A stretch of DNA of 64,000 nt from Rhodoluna sp. KAS3 (GTDB taxonomy: Bacteria; Actinomycetota; Actinomycetes; Actinomycetales; Microbacteriaceae). Each line of letters opens with the position of its first letter. Positions within the stretch are counted from its first letter, which is position 1. The notes beneath the pieces are model-generated. The model had not been told where the DNA came from and did no database searches. It saw only the letters and a list, made by a program, of their open reading frames with translations. A program made the position numbers and the translations under genes. Positions 17,937-27,370 of the stretch are shown in pieces. The stretch covers positions 558,001 through 622,000 of the forward strand of contig NZ_AP026910.1 in the NCBI RefSeq assembly GCF_026000575.1. Reading direction: 5' to 3'.

Positions 17937-19531
17937 TGTCGCTAAAGGTCGTTGTAGCCGGTACTGCTGCGGCAGCTGTTGCCAACAACATTGATGCACT
18001 AGTTGCCGACAAGGTGGCTAGCCGCATTGCTGCGAAGGACTTTACCCTTTGGGGTAAGGATGCTGAATCAGAGTCAGCCATTCGTCTAGGTTGGGTCAAG
18101 TCTGCAACGGACTCCGCTCCCCTAGTTGAGGGCATTTTGGCTCTAAAGGCCGAGTTCAACGCAAAGGGTGTTGACCGCTTTGTTCTTTGTGGAATGGGTG
18201 GATCCTCGCTTGCTCCTGAGGTTATTACCCGCACCGCCGGTGTTGAGCTGGTTGTTTTGGACTCAACTAATGCTGACCAGGTTGGCGCTGCGCTAGCCGG
18301 CGACCTAGCTCGCACCGCGATCATTGTTTCTTCCAAGTCGGGCTCGACTGTAGAAACCGACTCTCAGAAGCGCATTTTCGAGAAGGCCTTCACCGATGCC
18401 GGAATCGACAAGGCCGACCGAATCGTTGTGGTTACCGACCCTGGTTCTCCGATGGAGGCAGCTGCTAAGGCTGATGGTTACCGTATCTTCAATGCAGACC
18501 CAACTGTGGGTGGCCGTTACTCGGCACTAACCGCATTTGGTTTGGTCCCTTCTGGCCTGGCCGGTGCCGACATTGCCGGTCTTCTGGCTGAGGCGGCTGA
18601 GGCTGCAGAGGTTTTGTCTTCTGATTCAGTTGACAACCCAGGCCTGATTCTTGGCGCCGCCCTGGCTTGCACCCCAGGCGAAATGGGAAACCGCGACAAA
18701 ATTGGAATCGTTGCTGACGGAACTGAAATTGTTGGTTTTGGTGACTGGGCCGAGCAACTAATCGCAGAGTCAACCGGAAAGCTCGGTAAGGGCATTCTGC
18801 CTGTGGTACTAACCCCAACCAGTCAGGAACTTCACTCCGGTCTTGCCGACCTGGTTGCAGTTCACGTTCAGGCAGATGCAAAGCCGGTTTCCGGAGACAC
18901 GGTATCGGTTTCAGGCTCACTGGGTGCTCAGTTCTTGCTATGGGAGTACGCAACCGTAGTTGCTAGCCGACTGATTGGCATCAACCCGTTCGATCAGCCA
19001 GACGTTGAATCTGCAAAGATCGCAGCACGCGGAATGCTAGAACAGCGTGACGCTGTAATACCTGCACTGTTCACTGATGCAGACATCGATGTTCGAAGCA
19101 CCGAACTTGCTGTCTCAGGTACAACAGTTTCAGCTGCAATTGCAGCGCTGTTGGCTCAGCTAGATGATGACGAGGGCTACCTCTCAATTCACGCCTATCT
19201 TGACCGCACTTCAGTGGCCGAGGCAGAAGAGCTTCGCGACCTGTTTGCTATCAAAACCCGTCGTCCTGTGACTTTTGGTTGGGCACCACGTTTCTTGCAC
19301 TCAACTGGTCAGTACCACAAGGGTGGTCCGCGCCAGGGTGTTTACCTTCAGTTGGTTTCTGAGGCTGCTGCAGACATCCAGGTTCCTGGTCGTGACTTCA
19401 CCTTCGGTGAGCTGATCGCATCTCAGGCTGCCGGTGATGCAAAGGTTCTTGGCCAGCTTGGTCGCCCGGTGCTGACGCTAACTTTGGCTGATGCCAAGGC
19501 TGGCGTTGCACTAATCAAGTCAGCCCTCTAA
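17936..19531 (+). CDS. pgi: Glucose-6-phosphate isomerase
   Basis: Pgi interconverts glucose-6-phosphate and fructose-6-phosphate. The first SIS domain has LCGMGGSSLAPEV and then VSSKSGSTVET, which grips the sugar phosphate. The Pgi signature appears as TVGGRYSALTAFG. Near the end HSTGQYHKGGPRQGVYLQL stands where canonical Pgi has its second signature. This variant resembles the isomerase half of fused transaldolase/Pgi proteins more than the classic 550-residue enzyme. The length is 531 residues. Its ATG overlaps the tal stop. Glucose-6-phosphate made here is also the substrate of the next gene, zwf. Confidence 0.92.
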   Translation: MSLKVVVAGTAAAAVANNIDALVADKVASRIAAKDFTLWGKDAESESAIRLGWVKSATDSAPLVEGILALKAEFNAKGVDRFVLCGMGGSSLAPEVITRTAGVELVVLDSTNADQVGAALAGDLARTAIIVSSKSGSTVETDSQKRIFEKAFTDAGIDKADRIVVVTDPGSPMEAAAKADGYRIFNADPTVGGRYSALTAFGLVPSGLAGADIAGLLAEAAEAAEVLSSDSVDNPGLILGAALACTPGEMGNRDKIGIVADGTEIVGFGDWAEQLIAESTGKLGKGILPVVLTPTSQELHSGLADLVAVHVQADAKPVSGDTVSVSGSLGAQFLLWEYATVVASRLIGINPFDQPDVESAKIAARGMLEQRDAVIPALFTDADIDVRSTELAVSGTTVSAAIAALLAQLDDDEGYLSIHAYLDRTSVAEAEELRDLFAIKTRRPVTFGWAPRFLHSTGQYHKGGPRQGVYLQLVSEAAADIQVPGRDFTFGELIASQAAGDAKVLGQLGRPVLTLTLADAKAGVALIKSAL

Positions 19532-19543
19532 GGAGAAAACTTA

Positions 19544-21079
19544 ATGAGCAAGCTCTCAGCGGGCCACAACCCGCTTCGCGATCCGGGTGACCGCAGACTC
19601 AACAGAATTGCGGGCCCAAGCAGCCTGGTTATTTTTGGTGTTACCGGTGACCTTTCCCGTAAAAAGTTGATGCCAGCTGTTTACGACCTTGCCAACCGTG
19701 GCTTGTTACCACCAGGCTTTGCGTTGGTCGGTTTTGCACGTCGCGATTGGGAAGACCAGGACTTCGAAAAGGTAGTCAAGGAGTCAGTGAAGCAGTTTGC
19801 TCGCACACCTTGGTCCGAGGATGTTTGGCAACAGTTGGCTACCGGAATTCGCTTTGTTTCCGGTGAATTCGATGACGACGCATCGTTTGATCGCCTCAAA
19901 GAGACCATCGAAGAACTAGATGCCAAGCGCGGAACCAACGGAAACCACGCGTTCTACCTATCGATCCCGCCAAAGGCGTTCGCTCAGGTGTCGCAGCAGT
20001 TGAAGCGCAGCGGGCTTGCTGATCCAAAGCCAGACCAGTTCCGCCGTGTGGTTATCGAAAAGCCATTCGGTCACGACCTCCAGTCTTCACGTGAGCTCAA
20101 TGACGTAGTTGAAACTGTGTTCCCTCCGGACGCGGTCTTCCGTATCGACCACTACTTGGGTAAAGAGACTGTTCAGAACATCCTTGCTTTGCGTTTTGCA
20201 AACCAAATGTTTGAACCACTTTGGAACGCCAATTACATCGACCACGTTCAGATCACCATGGCAGAAGACATCGGTGTTGGTGGACGAGCAGGATACTACG
20301 ACGGTATTGGCGCTGCTCGCGATGTGATTCAGAATCACTTGTTGCAGCTGCTTGCACTCACTGCAATGGAAGAGCCGGTTTCGTTTGATGCGGCCGACCT
20401 CCGTGCAGAAAAAGAAAAGGTTTTGTCAGCGGTTCGACTGCCGAAGGACCTTGGTCGTCACACAGCTCGCGGACAGTACGCCGGCGGGTGGCAGGGTGGC
20501 GAGAAAGTTACCGGATTCCTTGAAGAAGATGGAATGAACCCGGAATCTGTCTCTGAAACCTATGCGGCAATGCGGCTGGACATCAACACTCGCCGCTGGG
20601 CAGGTGTTCCTTTCTACCTACGTGCCGGTAAGCGCCTTGGTCGTCGAGTCACCGAAATTGCCGTTGTCTTTAAGCGTGCACCGCAGCAGCTGTTTGCCGA
20701 AAGCCAAACTTCAGCTCTAGGTCAAAACGCGCTGGTAATTCGCGTTCAGCCAGACGAGGGTGTGACCATGCGTTTTGGTTCAAAGGTGCCTGGTGTTGGT
20801 ATGCAGGTACGCGATGTGACCATGGACTTTGGTTACGGACACGCATTTACCGAGGCAAGCCCAGAAGCTTACGAGCGTCTAATTCTTGACGTTCTTTTGG
20901 GTGACCCACCGTTGTTCCCACGCCACGAAGAAGTTGAACTTTCGTGGAAGATCCTCGACCCAATCGAGGAATACTGGGCCAAGCAGGGCCAGCCAGAGCA
21001 GTACCGCCCTGGAACCTGGGGCCCTAAGTCTGCCGATGAAATGCTTGCCCGAGATGGGCGCGAGTGGAGAATCCCGTGA
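19544..21079 (+). CDS. zwf: Glucose-6-phosphate 1-dehydrogenase
   Basis: Zwf oxidises glucose-6-phosphate to 6-phosphogluconolactone and reduces NADP, the entry step of the oxidative pentose-phosphate pathway. The nucleotide-binding N-terminus has VIFGVTGDLSRKKLMPAVYDL. The substrate-binding stretch is FRIDHYLGKETVQN, with the reactive Lys. EKPFGHDL provides further conserved residues, and RAGKRL lies in the C-terminal domain. At 511 residues it is full length. AAGGAG lies before the ATG, 12 bases after pgi. It is translationally coupled to opcA. Confidence 0.97.
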   Translation: MSKLSAGHNPLRDPGDRRLNRIAGPSSLVIFGVTGDLSRKKLMPAVYDLANRGLLPPGFALVGFARRDWEDQDFEKVVKESVKQFARTPWSEDVWQQLATGIRFVSGEFDDDASFDRLKETIEELDAKRGTNGNHAFYLSIPPKAFAQVSQQLKRSGLADPKPDQFRRVVIEKPFGHDLQSSRELNDVVETVFPPDAVFRIDHYLGKETVQNILALRFANQMFEPLWNANYIDHVQITMAEDIGVGGRAGYYDGIGAARDVIQNHLLQLLALTAMEEPVSFDAADLRAEKEKVLSAVRLPKDLGRHTARGQYAGGWQGGEKVTGFLEEDGMNPESVSETYAAMRLDINTRRWAGVPFYLRAGKRLGRRVTEIAVVFKRAPQQLFAESQTSALGQNALVIRVQPDEGVTMRFGSKVPGVGMQVRDVTMDFGYGHAFTEASPEAYERLILDVLLGDPPLFPRHEEVELSWKILDPIEEYWAKQGQPEQYRPGTWGPKSADEMLARDGREWRIP

Positions 21080-22044
21080 TCGTTGATCTACCAAACACAA
21101 CCATTAGCAAGGTCTCAAAGCAGATCATCCAGATTCGCGAGCAGGGTGGCGTAGTTGCACTCGGTCGCGTTTTGACGTTGGTTATTGAAACTGATTTTGA
21201 GGGCATTGAGCCTGCCATCAAGGCCGCTAACGATGCCTCACGCGAGCACCCGTGCCGCATCATCGTTTTGGCTGATGACAACTCAAACAGCGCTCAGAAC
21301 GCCAAGTTGGATGCTCAAATCCGTGTTGGCGGAGATGCCGGCGCCTCTGAGGTCATTGTTCTACGTGCCTTCGGTGAGGCTGCCAGTGACCCTGAGAGCC
21401 TTGTCACCGGCCTATTGCTTCCAGACGCCCCAGTCGTTGCCTGGTGGCCTGACGAAGCTCCTGCGAAAGCCGCTGACTCTGCGATTGGTCGAATTGCTAC
21501 CCGCCGAATCACTGATGCAGCGAGCCAAAAAGACCCGCACGCGTTTTTGACCCAACTTGCCAACACCTACACCCCTGGTGACAGCGATTTCGCCTGGACC
21601 AGACTTACCCCGTGGCGTGAGCAGCTGGCCACCATCTTGGACCAGCCGCCTTACGACAAGGTGCTTGGTGTTGAGGTAACCGGTCCGGTGGACTCCCCTA
21701 GCGTCGATCTTTTGGCAGCTTGGCTTGGCATTCAGCTCGGAGTTGAAGTAAACCTAATTCGTACACCGGCTGATGACCAAAAGCACGGTCTCGTTGGCGT
21801 GAAGCTAAAGCGAGCATCAGGTGACATCGAGATCGTTCGCAATGAACCGGGTGTTGCCACGCTAATTCAGCCATCACAGCCGACCCGCGAGATTTCGCTG
21901 CCGCGCCGCAGCTTGCGTGACTGCTTGATGGAAGATCTTCGCCGACTTGACCCAGATGAAATCTTCGGCAAGATTGTGACTCGAAGCTTCAAAGAGACAA
22001 CTCCGCGCCCAACCGTCACTGCTGACCACAAGGCAACTAACTAA
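21076..22044 (+). CDS. opcA: Glucose-6-phosphate dehydrogenase assembly protein OpcA
   Basis: OpcA is needed for full activity of glucose-6-phosphate dehydrogenase in cyanobacteria and Actinobacteria. In actinobacteria it is encoded directly after zwf, as here. I choose GTG at 21076 (322 residues). It overlaps the zwf stop (GTGA) and has GGAG six bases upstream. A GTG four codons earlier (21064) is possible. Family-like segments include PCRIIVLADD near residue 60 and a Trp-rich VVAWWPDEAP near 130. It has no catalytic motif that I recognise. The pgl gene starts on its last base (TAATG). Confidence 0.93.
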   Translation: MIVDLPNTTISKVSKQIIQIREQGGVVALGRVLTLVIETDFEGIEPAIKAANDASREHPCRIIVLADDNSNSAQNAKLDAQIRVGGDAGASEVIVLRAFGEAASDPESLVTGLLLPDAPVVAWWPDEAPAKAADSAIGRIATRRITDAASQKDPHAFLTQLANTYTPGDSDFAWTRLTPWREQLATILDQPPYDKVLGVEVTGPVDSPSVDLLAAWLGIQLGVEVNLIRTPADDQKHGLVGVKLKRASGDIEIVRNEPGVATLIQPSQPTREISLPRRSLRDCLMEDLRRLDPDEIFGKIVTRSFKETTPRPTVTADHKATN

Positions 22045-22772
22045 TGAGCACTCGCCCATTTGTTCAGCGTTTCAAAGACGCTGATTCGGTTGCCCGAAAC
22101 GCGGCTGGCGACCTCATCACCAAGCTGGTTCAATTGCTTGAGGCTCAGCCTGAAGCTCACGTCATGCTGACCGGTGGAACAGTTGGAATCGCGACCCTGG
22201 CGGCGCTGGGTGAGCACGAGGATAAAACTTCGGTCGACTTTACCCGGGTCCACTTTTGGTGGGGTGACGAGCGTTTTGTTGCCTCGGACAGCGGTGATCG
22301 CAACAGCCTGCAGGCTCGTAAGGCCCTGTTGAGCAAAATTAGCGTAGATGAGTCTAAAGTCCATGAGTTTCCTGCCAGTGATGCAGGACTTTCACTGGAT
22401 GAAGCCGCACAGGTTTTTGCCCAGCACGTTGATTCGGTTGCACCAAAGTTTGACGTGGTCTTCTTGGGAATTGGCCCAGACGGACACATCGCGAGCTTGT
22501 TCCCCGGCAAGCCAACTCCGGCCGCTGGCGCACAGATCATTGCCGAACACGATTCTCCGAAGCCTCCGCCGATGCGCCTAAGTTTTACCTACGACGCACT
22601 AAATGCAGCAGACGAAATTTGGTTTGTGGTTGCCGGTGCCGATAAGCAGGATGCCGTGGCTGTTGCATTCGGCGATGAACCAGAGACTCTGCCGGTTGGT
22701 CGCGTTCATGGCTCGGTAGCAACGCGTTGGTATCTTGACAACACTGCAGGTACCAAAGTCTTTGGTTGCTAG
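22044..22772 (+). CDS. pgl: 6-phosphogluconolactonase
   Basis: Pgl hydrolyses 6-phosphogluconolactone to 6-phosphogluconate, the second step of the oxidative pentose-phosphate pathway. The NagB/Pgl-type fold shows LTGGTVGIATLAALG near residue 40. The substrate loop WWGDERFV and GIGPDGHIASLFPG carry the conserved Asp and His. At 242 residues it is typical. It overlaps opcA by one base and ends this operon just before a strong terminator. The next enzyme, 6-phosphogluconate dehydrogenase (gnd), is not in this window. Confidence 0.95.
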   Translation: MSTRPFVQRFKDADSVARNAAGDLITKLVQLLEAQPEAHVMLTGGTVGIATLAALGEHEDKTSVDFTRVHFWWGDERFVASDSGDRNSLQARKALLSKISVDESKVHEFPASDAGLSLDEAAQVFAQHVDSVAPKFDVVFLGIGPDGHIASLFPGKPTPAAGAQIIAEHDSPKPPPMRLSFTYDALNAADEIWFVVAGADKQDAVAVAFGDEPETLPVGRVHGSVATRWYLDNTAGTKVFGC

Positions 22773-22803
22773 CGATTTCAGCTACTGCCGTTGAAATTTA
22801 GAT

Positions 22804-22834
22804 AAAAAAATGGACCCGCGTGGGTCCTTTTTTT
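22804..22834. terminator. Bidirectional terminator between pgl and rbpA
   Basis: Seven A, then GGACCC, a short CGCG-type loop, GGGTCC and seven T form a strong palindromic hairpin with tracts on both sides. It lies between convergent pgl and rbpA and suits both directions. Confidence 0.92.
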
Positions 22835-22835
22835 G

Positions 22836-23213
22836 TTACTTGTTAAGTTCTTCTTCAGCCAGTCGCTGCCGGCGTTCACGAACTGCCGAAACCGCAGAGT
22901 CAAGCAACTCAGCTGCCTCTTCCTCGGTTCTACGCTCTTTGACATAGGCCAGGTGCGTTTTGTAAGGCTCGTGCTTTGCTACAACTGGTGGATTTGCTTT
23001 GTCGTGCCCAGCTGGAAGACCGCACTTTGGGCAGTCGATTTCCTGTGGAATGTCTTCAAGCGCGATGGCTGAAATGTAGTTTGCGTTGTACTCGTGACCA
23101 TTTGAACAGTAAAAACTTACTGTGATTCGCCCAACCGCGTGACCGCGATCTACTTCACCCATTGGCCCCGCACCAACGCGTGACCCCCGAATTGAAGAAC
23201 CCCCGTTAGACAT
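22836..23213 (-). CDS. rbpA: RNA polymerase-binding protein RbpA
   Basis: RbpA binds RNA polymerase and group-1/2 sigma factors and stabilises open promoter complexes; it is found only in Actinobacteria. The N-terminal tail has the family's GGSSIRGSRVGAGPMGE (residues 4-20). C36, H40, C61 and C64 form the zinc-like site of the core domain. The C-terminal part, rich in Arg and Glu, is the sigma-interaction domain. At 125 residues it is of normal size. It follows secG by nine bases. The sequence before the ATG (CTAAAGCTAGAAC) has no good ribosome-binding site. Confidence 0.95.
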   Translation of the reverse strand: MSNGGSSIRGSRVGAGPMGEVDRGHAVGRITVSFYCSNGHEYNANYISAIALEDIPQEIDCPKCGLPAGHDKANPPVVAKHEPYKTHLAYVKERRTEEEAAELLDSAVSAVRERRQRLAEEELNK

Positions 23214-23222
23214 GTTCTAGCT

Positions 23223-23474
23223 TTAGGCCACTAGGTTGAATCGTGTGAACAGGCCTAGGGTGATGATTACAACGACCCAGACGACTCCCAAAATGATGGT
23301 GATTCGGTTCAGGTTACGCTCGGCCACGCCTGATGAATTCATGCTGCTGGTGACACCGCCACCAAACATGTCAGACAGACCGCCACCGCGACCCTTGTGA
23401 AGCAAAATCATTAGGGTCAGCAAAAGGCTGGTAATTGCTAGAAGCACCTGAAGTGCAATCTGAAGCGCGAGCAT
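23223..23474 (-). CDS. secG: Preprotein translocase subunit SecG
   Basis: SecG is the small accessory subunit of the SecYEG channel. This 83-residue protein has two transmembrane segments (about residues 3-24 and 56-77). They are joined by a loop with KGRGGGLSDMFGGG, the usual SecG sequence. AAAGGA lies seven bases before the ATG. It sits between tpiA and rbpA, a typical position in Actinobacteria and many other bacteria. Confidence 0.95.
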   Translation of the reverse strand: MLALQIALQVLLAITSLLLTLMILLHKGRGGGLSDMFGGGVTSSMNSSGVAERNLNRITIILGVVWVVVIITLGLFTRFNLVA

Positions 23475-23504
23475 TGGAATCCTTTAGTTTGAGTACTTCT
23501 GAAA

Positions 23505-24290
23505 TTATAGAGCGATGTGCTTCTGGAATCGAGCAATGCCGCTGAACTCTTCAGCATCCAAGCTCGCGCCACCGACCAGAACTCCATCAACTTCGGTACT
23601 GCGCAGGAAGCCGGCAACGTTTGCTGCCTTGACTGATCCGCCGTAAAGAATTCGGGTGGCCTGTGCAAGTTCAGTGCCAAACTCGGCAGCAAGCGCTTCG
23701 CGGATTTTGCCACAGACAGCAGCAGCTTCCTCGGCGGTTGCAACCTTTCCGGTTCCGATTGCCCAGACTGGCTCGTAGGCAATTACAAACTCGCCAAGCT
23801 TTTCGTGACCGGCAAGGGCTGCCAAAGTCTGACGAACAGGTACCGCGCTCTGGCCCTCAGACTCAAGTTCTTCAAGTGTCTCGCCGACGCAGATAACTGG
23901 GATGATGCCGTGGCGGAAGGCCGCTGCGGTCTTGGCCTGAACGACCTCATCGTTTTCTGCGTGGTACTGGCGACGCTCACTGTGACCGATAAGTACGTAC
24001 TTTACGTCCAGCTTGCTTAGGAATGCACCCGAGATTTCACCTGTGTAGGCACCTGAATCGTGCTTTGAGAGGTCCTGTGCTCCAAGGCCAAGTTCCATTT
24101 TCTCTGCATCAATCAGGGTCTGAACACTGCGAATGTCAGTAAATGGAGGGAACACCACAACCTCAGCCGACTTAAAGTCGTGACCGGCATCACTCAAGGT
24201 CCATGAGAGCTTCTGCACCAGGGCGATTGCCTGCTGGTGGTCGAGGTTCATTTTCCAGTTACCTGCAATTAGCGGAACACGGTTTGCCAT
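23505..24290 (-). CDS. tpiA: Triosephosphate isomerase
   Basis: TpiA interconverts dihydroxyacetone phosphate and glyceraldehyde-3-phosphate. The TIM barrel opens with AGNWKMN (catalytic Asn and Lys). The catalytic His is in IGHSERR near residue 101. The catalytic Glu is in AYEPVWAIGTGK near 170, which is followed by the phosphate loop GGSVKAAN. At 261 residues it is full length. GGAG lies seven bases before the ATG. It lies in the gap-pgk-tpiA-secG-rbpA run, all in one direction with gaps under 50 bases. Confidence 0.97.
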   Translation of the reverse strand: MANRVPLIAGNWKMNLDHQQAIALVQKLSWTLSDAGHDFKSAEVVVFPPFTDIRSVQTLIDAEKMELGLGAQDLSKHDSGAYTGEISGAFLSKLDVKYVLIGHSERRQYHAENDEVVQAKTAAAFRHGIIPVICVGETLEELESEGQSAVPVRQTLAALAGHEKLGEFVIAYEPVWAIGTGKVATAEEAAAVCGKIREALAAEFGTELAQATRILYGGSVKAANVAGFLRSTEVDGVLVGGASLDAEEFSGIARFQKHIAL

Positions 24291-24327
24291 GGGATTCTCC
24301 AGTTGGTTGATGTGAGTTAGAAAAAGA

Positions 24328-25530
24328 TTAGTTAAGTACGTCGAGGCCAGGTAGGTTCTTGCCCTCGAGGAACTCTAGGCTGGCACCGCCACCGGTTGAG
24401 ATGTGACCAAACTGGTTGTCTTCAAATCCAAGAATTCGAACGGCTGCTGCTGAATCGCCGCCTCCGACAACGCTTAGTCCGTTAACTTCGGTAAGGGCTT
24501 TAGCAACGGCGCGAGTTCCGCCGGCAAATTTGTCAATTTCAAATACGCCCATTGGGCCATTCCAAAAGACAGTCTTGGCGGCAGCAACTTCAGCTGCAAA
24601 ACGTGCAGCAGATTCTGGACCGATGTCTAGACCCAGGCCGGTTGAACCAAACGGAGAAGACTCAATTTCACTTGCAGCAGTTACAGCCACTTCGGCGTCA
24701 GCGCCAAATTTTGATGCAACTACGATGTCGGTTGGCAGAATTACCTCTACACCCAGGGCCTCGGCACGGGATAGGTACTCTTTACAGGTTTCGATTTGAT
24801 CAACTTCAAGAAGGCTCGAGCCAACCTTGTAGCCCTGAGCAGCAAGGAATGTGAACACCATACCGCCACCAACCAAGAGCTTGTTTACGGTTGGAAGCAG
24901 GTGATCAATCACACCAAGCTTGTCTGAAACCTTAGAGCCGCCTAGAACAACGGCATATGGGCGTTCTGGGGTGCTGGTTAGGCGAGTTAGAACATCTAGT
25001 TCTTTCTCAATTAGAAGACCACAGGCGCTTGGCAGGGCCTTGGCTAGTTCAAACACCGATGCCTGCTTGCGGTGGACCACACCGAAACCATCGCTGATGA
25101 AGAAGTCACCAAACTCAGCAAGTTTTGCGGCAAAAGCTTCACGCTCTGAAGCATCCTTGCTGGTCTCAGCCGCATTGAAGCGTAGGTTCTCTAGAACCAC
25201 GACTCCGCCGCGAGCCAGTGCCTTGACGGCACCCTTGGCTTCGCTGCCGACTGTGTCTGATGCGAAGAAAACTGGCTGTCCAAGTAGCTCACCCAAACGC
25301 TTTGCAGCAGGTTCGAGTGAGTACTTGGCATCCGGCGCACCCTCTGGGCGGCCAAGGTGTGAGATAACCACTACCTTGGCGCCCTGGTCGACCAGGTACT
25401 TGATGGTTGGAACAGAGGCAACGATGCGACCATCGTCGGTAATTCTGGTTCCATCTAGTGGAACGTTGAGGTCGCAGCGGATTACTACCCGCTTTCCATC
25501 AAGATTTGGCAGGTCGGAGAGTTTACGCAT
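24328..25530 (-). CDS. pgk: Phosphoglycerate kinase
   Basis: Pgk transfers a phosphate from 1,3-bisphosphoglycerate to ADP in glycolysis. The signature RVVIRCDLNVPLDG is at residues 14-27. The substrate-binding HLGRP follows. The GFGVVHRKQAS segment stands in place of the more common AFGTAHRAHAS and is, as I recall, frequent in Actinobacteria. The C-terminal domain has the nucleotide-binding stretch WNGPMGVFE and the GGGDSAAA loop. At 400 residues it is normal. A small hairpin lies in the 46-base gap after gap. The ribosome-binding site (GAAAGA) is weak. Confidence 0.97.
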   Translation of the reverse strand: MRKLSDLPNLDGKRVVIRCDLNVPLDGTRITDDGRIVASVPTIKYLVDQGAKVVVISHLGRPEGAPDAKYSLEPAAKRLGELLGQPVFFASDTVGSEAKGAVKALARGGVVVLENLRFNAAETSKDASEREAFAAKLAEFGDFFISDGFGVVHRKQASVFELAKALPSACGLLIEKELDVLTRLTSTPERPYAVVLGGSKVSDKLGVIDHLLPTVNKLLVGGGMVFTFLAAQGYKVGSSLLEVDQIETCKEYLSRAEALGVEVILPTDIVVASKFGADAEVAVTAASEIESSPFGSTGLGLDIGPESAARFAAEVAAAKTVFWNGPMGVFEIDKFAGGTRAVAKALTEVNGLSVVGGGDSAAAVRILGFEDNQFGHISTGGGASLEFLEGKNLPGLDVLN

Positions 25531-25543
25531 TTTGATCTTTCAC

Positions 25544-25560
25544 GGCCCTACATGAGGGCC
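25544..25560 (-). other. Hairpin in the gap-pgk intergenic region
   Basis: A six-base perfect stem (GGCCCT with AGGGCC) and five-base loop lie about 14 bases upstream of the pgk ATG in the transcript. There is no T tract, so it is not a normal terminator. It may be an mRNA processing or stability element between gap and pgk. Confidence 0.35.
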
Positions 25561-25576
25561 ACATTTTGTTTGGGGT

Positions 25577-26584
<1,008 letters not shown>

Positions 26585-26617
26585 TTAGTTCTCCAGGGAG
26601 GTTAGGCGCCACAAATT

Positions 26618-26662
26618 GACGCGTGTTTTGATTAGTTATTTGGGTGCTAGTTGCCACGCGTC
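26618..26662. promoter_or_regulatory. Inverted repeat between sodA and gap
   Basis: GACGCGTG at 26618-26625 and its exact complement CACGCGTC at 26655-26662 are 29 bases apart in the 98-base gap upstream of gap. The spacing is about four helical turns between arm centres. It could be a paired operator for gap expression. No regulator can be named. Confidence 0.3.
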
Positions 26663-26682
26663 TTTGGGTGGAAAAACTCTTA

Positions 26683-27306
26683 TCAGAATAGCAGTAGACC
26701 GTCTGTTTTCGTGCGTGCGGCTTCGAAACGTGCCTGAATGTCAGACCAGTTGATGATGTTCCAGAAAGCCTTTACATAGTCGCCCTTGACGTTCTGGTAG
26801 TCGAGGTAGAAAGCGTGCTCCCACATGTCAAGCATTAGCAGCGGGACGGTGGTCGGGATGACGTTGCCCTGCTGGTCGTATAGCTGCTCAATAATTAGGC
26901 GCTGACCGACTAGGTCCCAGGCTAGGAATGACCATCCCGAGCCCTGAATTCCCATAGCTGACGCGTTGAAGTGGGCTTGGAACGCCTCAAATGAGCCGAA
27001 GAACTCGTCGATTGCTGCAGCCAACTCACCCTCTGGGCGATCGGTGTTTGCTGCGGTTAGGTTCTTCCAGAAGATCGAGTGGTTGATGTGACCACCAAGG
27101 TGGAAAGCAAGGTCCTTCTGAAGCTTGTTTACCCAGGTGAAGTCGTTCTTAGCGCGAGCTTCCTCAAGAAGGTCAAGAGTCGCGTTGGCGCCGGCTACAT
27201 AAGCAGCGTGGTGCTTCGAGTGGTGCAACTCCATAATCCGAGCCGAAATGCTTGGTTCAAGAGCTGAGTAGTCGTAGCTAAGTTCTGGCAAAACGTACTT
27301 GGTCAT
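26683..27306 (-). CDS. sodA: Superoxide dismutase, Fe/Mn family
   Basis: SodA converts superoxide to hydrogen peroxide and oxygen. The four metal ligands are readable: H28 in LHHSKHH, H76 in GHINHSIFW, and D160 and H164 in LDMWEHAFYLDY. Gln121 in GIQGSGW and Gly-Gly before His73 are typical of Mn-containing or cambialistic enzymes rather than strict Fe enzymes. No signal peptide is seen. At 207 residues it is normal. GGAG lies before the ATG. It stands between whiA and gap. Confidence 0.94.
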   Translation of the reverse strand: MTKYVLPELSYDYSALEPSISARIMELHHSKHHAAYVAGANATLDLLEEARAKNDFTWVNKLQKDLAFHLGGHINHSIFWKNLTAANTDRPEGELAAAIDEFFGSFEAFQAHFNASAMGIQGSGWSFLAWDLVGQRLIIEQLYDQQGNVIPTTVPLLMLDMWEHAFYLDYQNVKGDYVKAFWNIINWSDIQARFEAARTKTDGLLLF

Positions 27307-27370
27307 TGGTTTCTCCTAGTTGGGTTTATAAAAAGCCTAGTCAAAATTAGGTTCAGGTTATTCCTGAGTT

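Noticed and set aside
24920-25555. A 211-codon open frame on the plus strand
   Set aside because: It is antisense to pgk with low-complexity Ser/Arg/Thr composition and no ribosome-binding site. It is a shadow frame.
27307-27370. Terminator between whiA and sodA
   Set aside because: TCAGG-AATAA-CCTGA forms only a five-base stem and lacks a proper T tract on the minus strand. The evidence is too weak to list.
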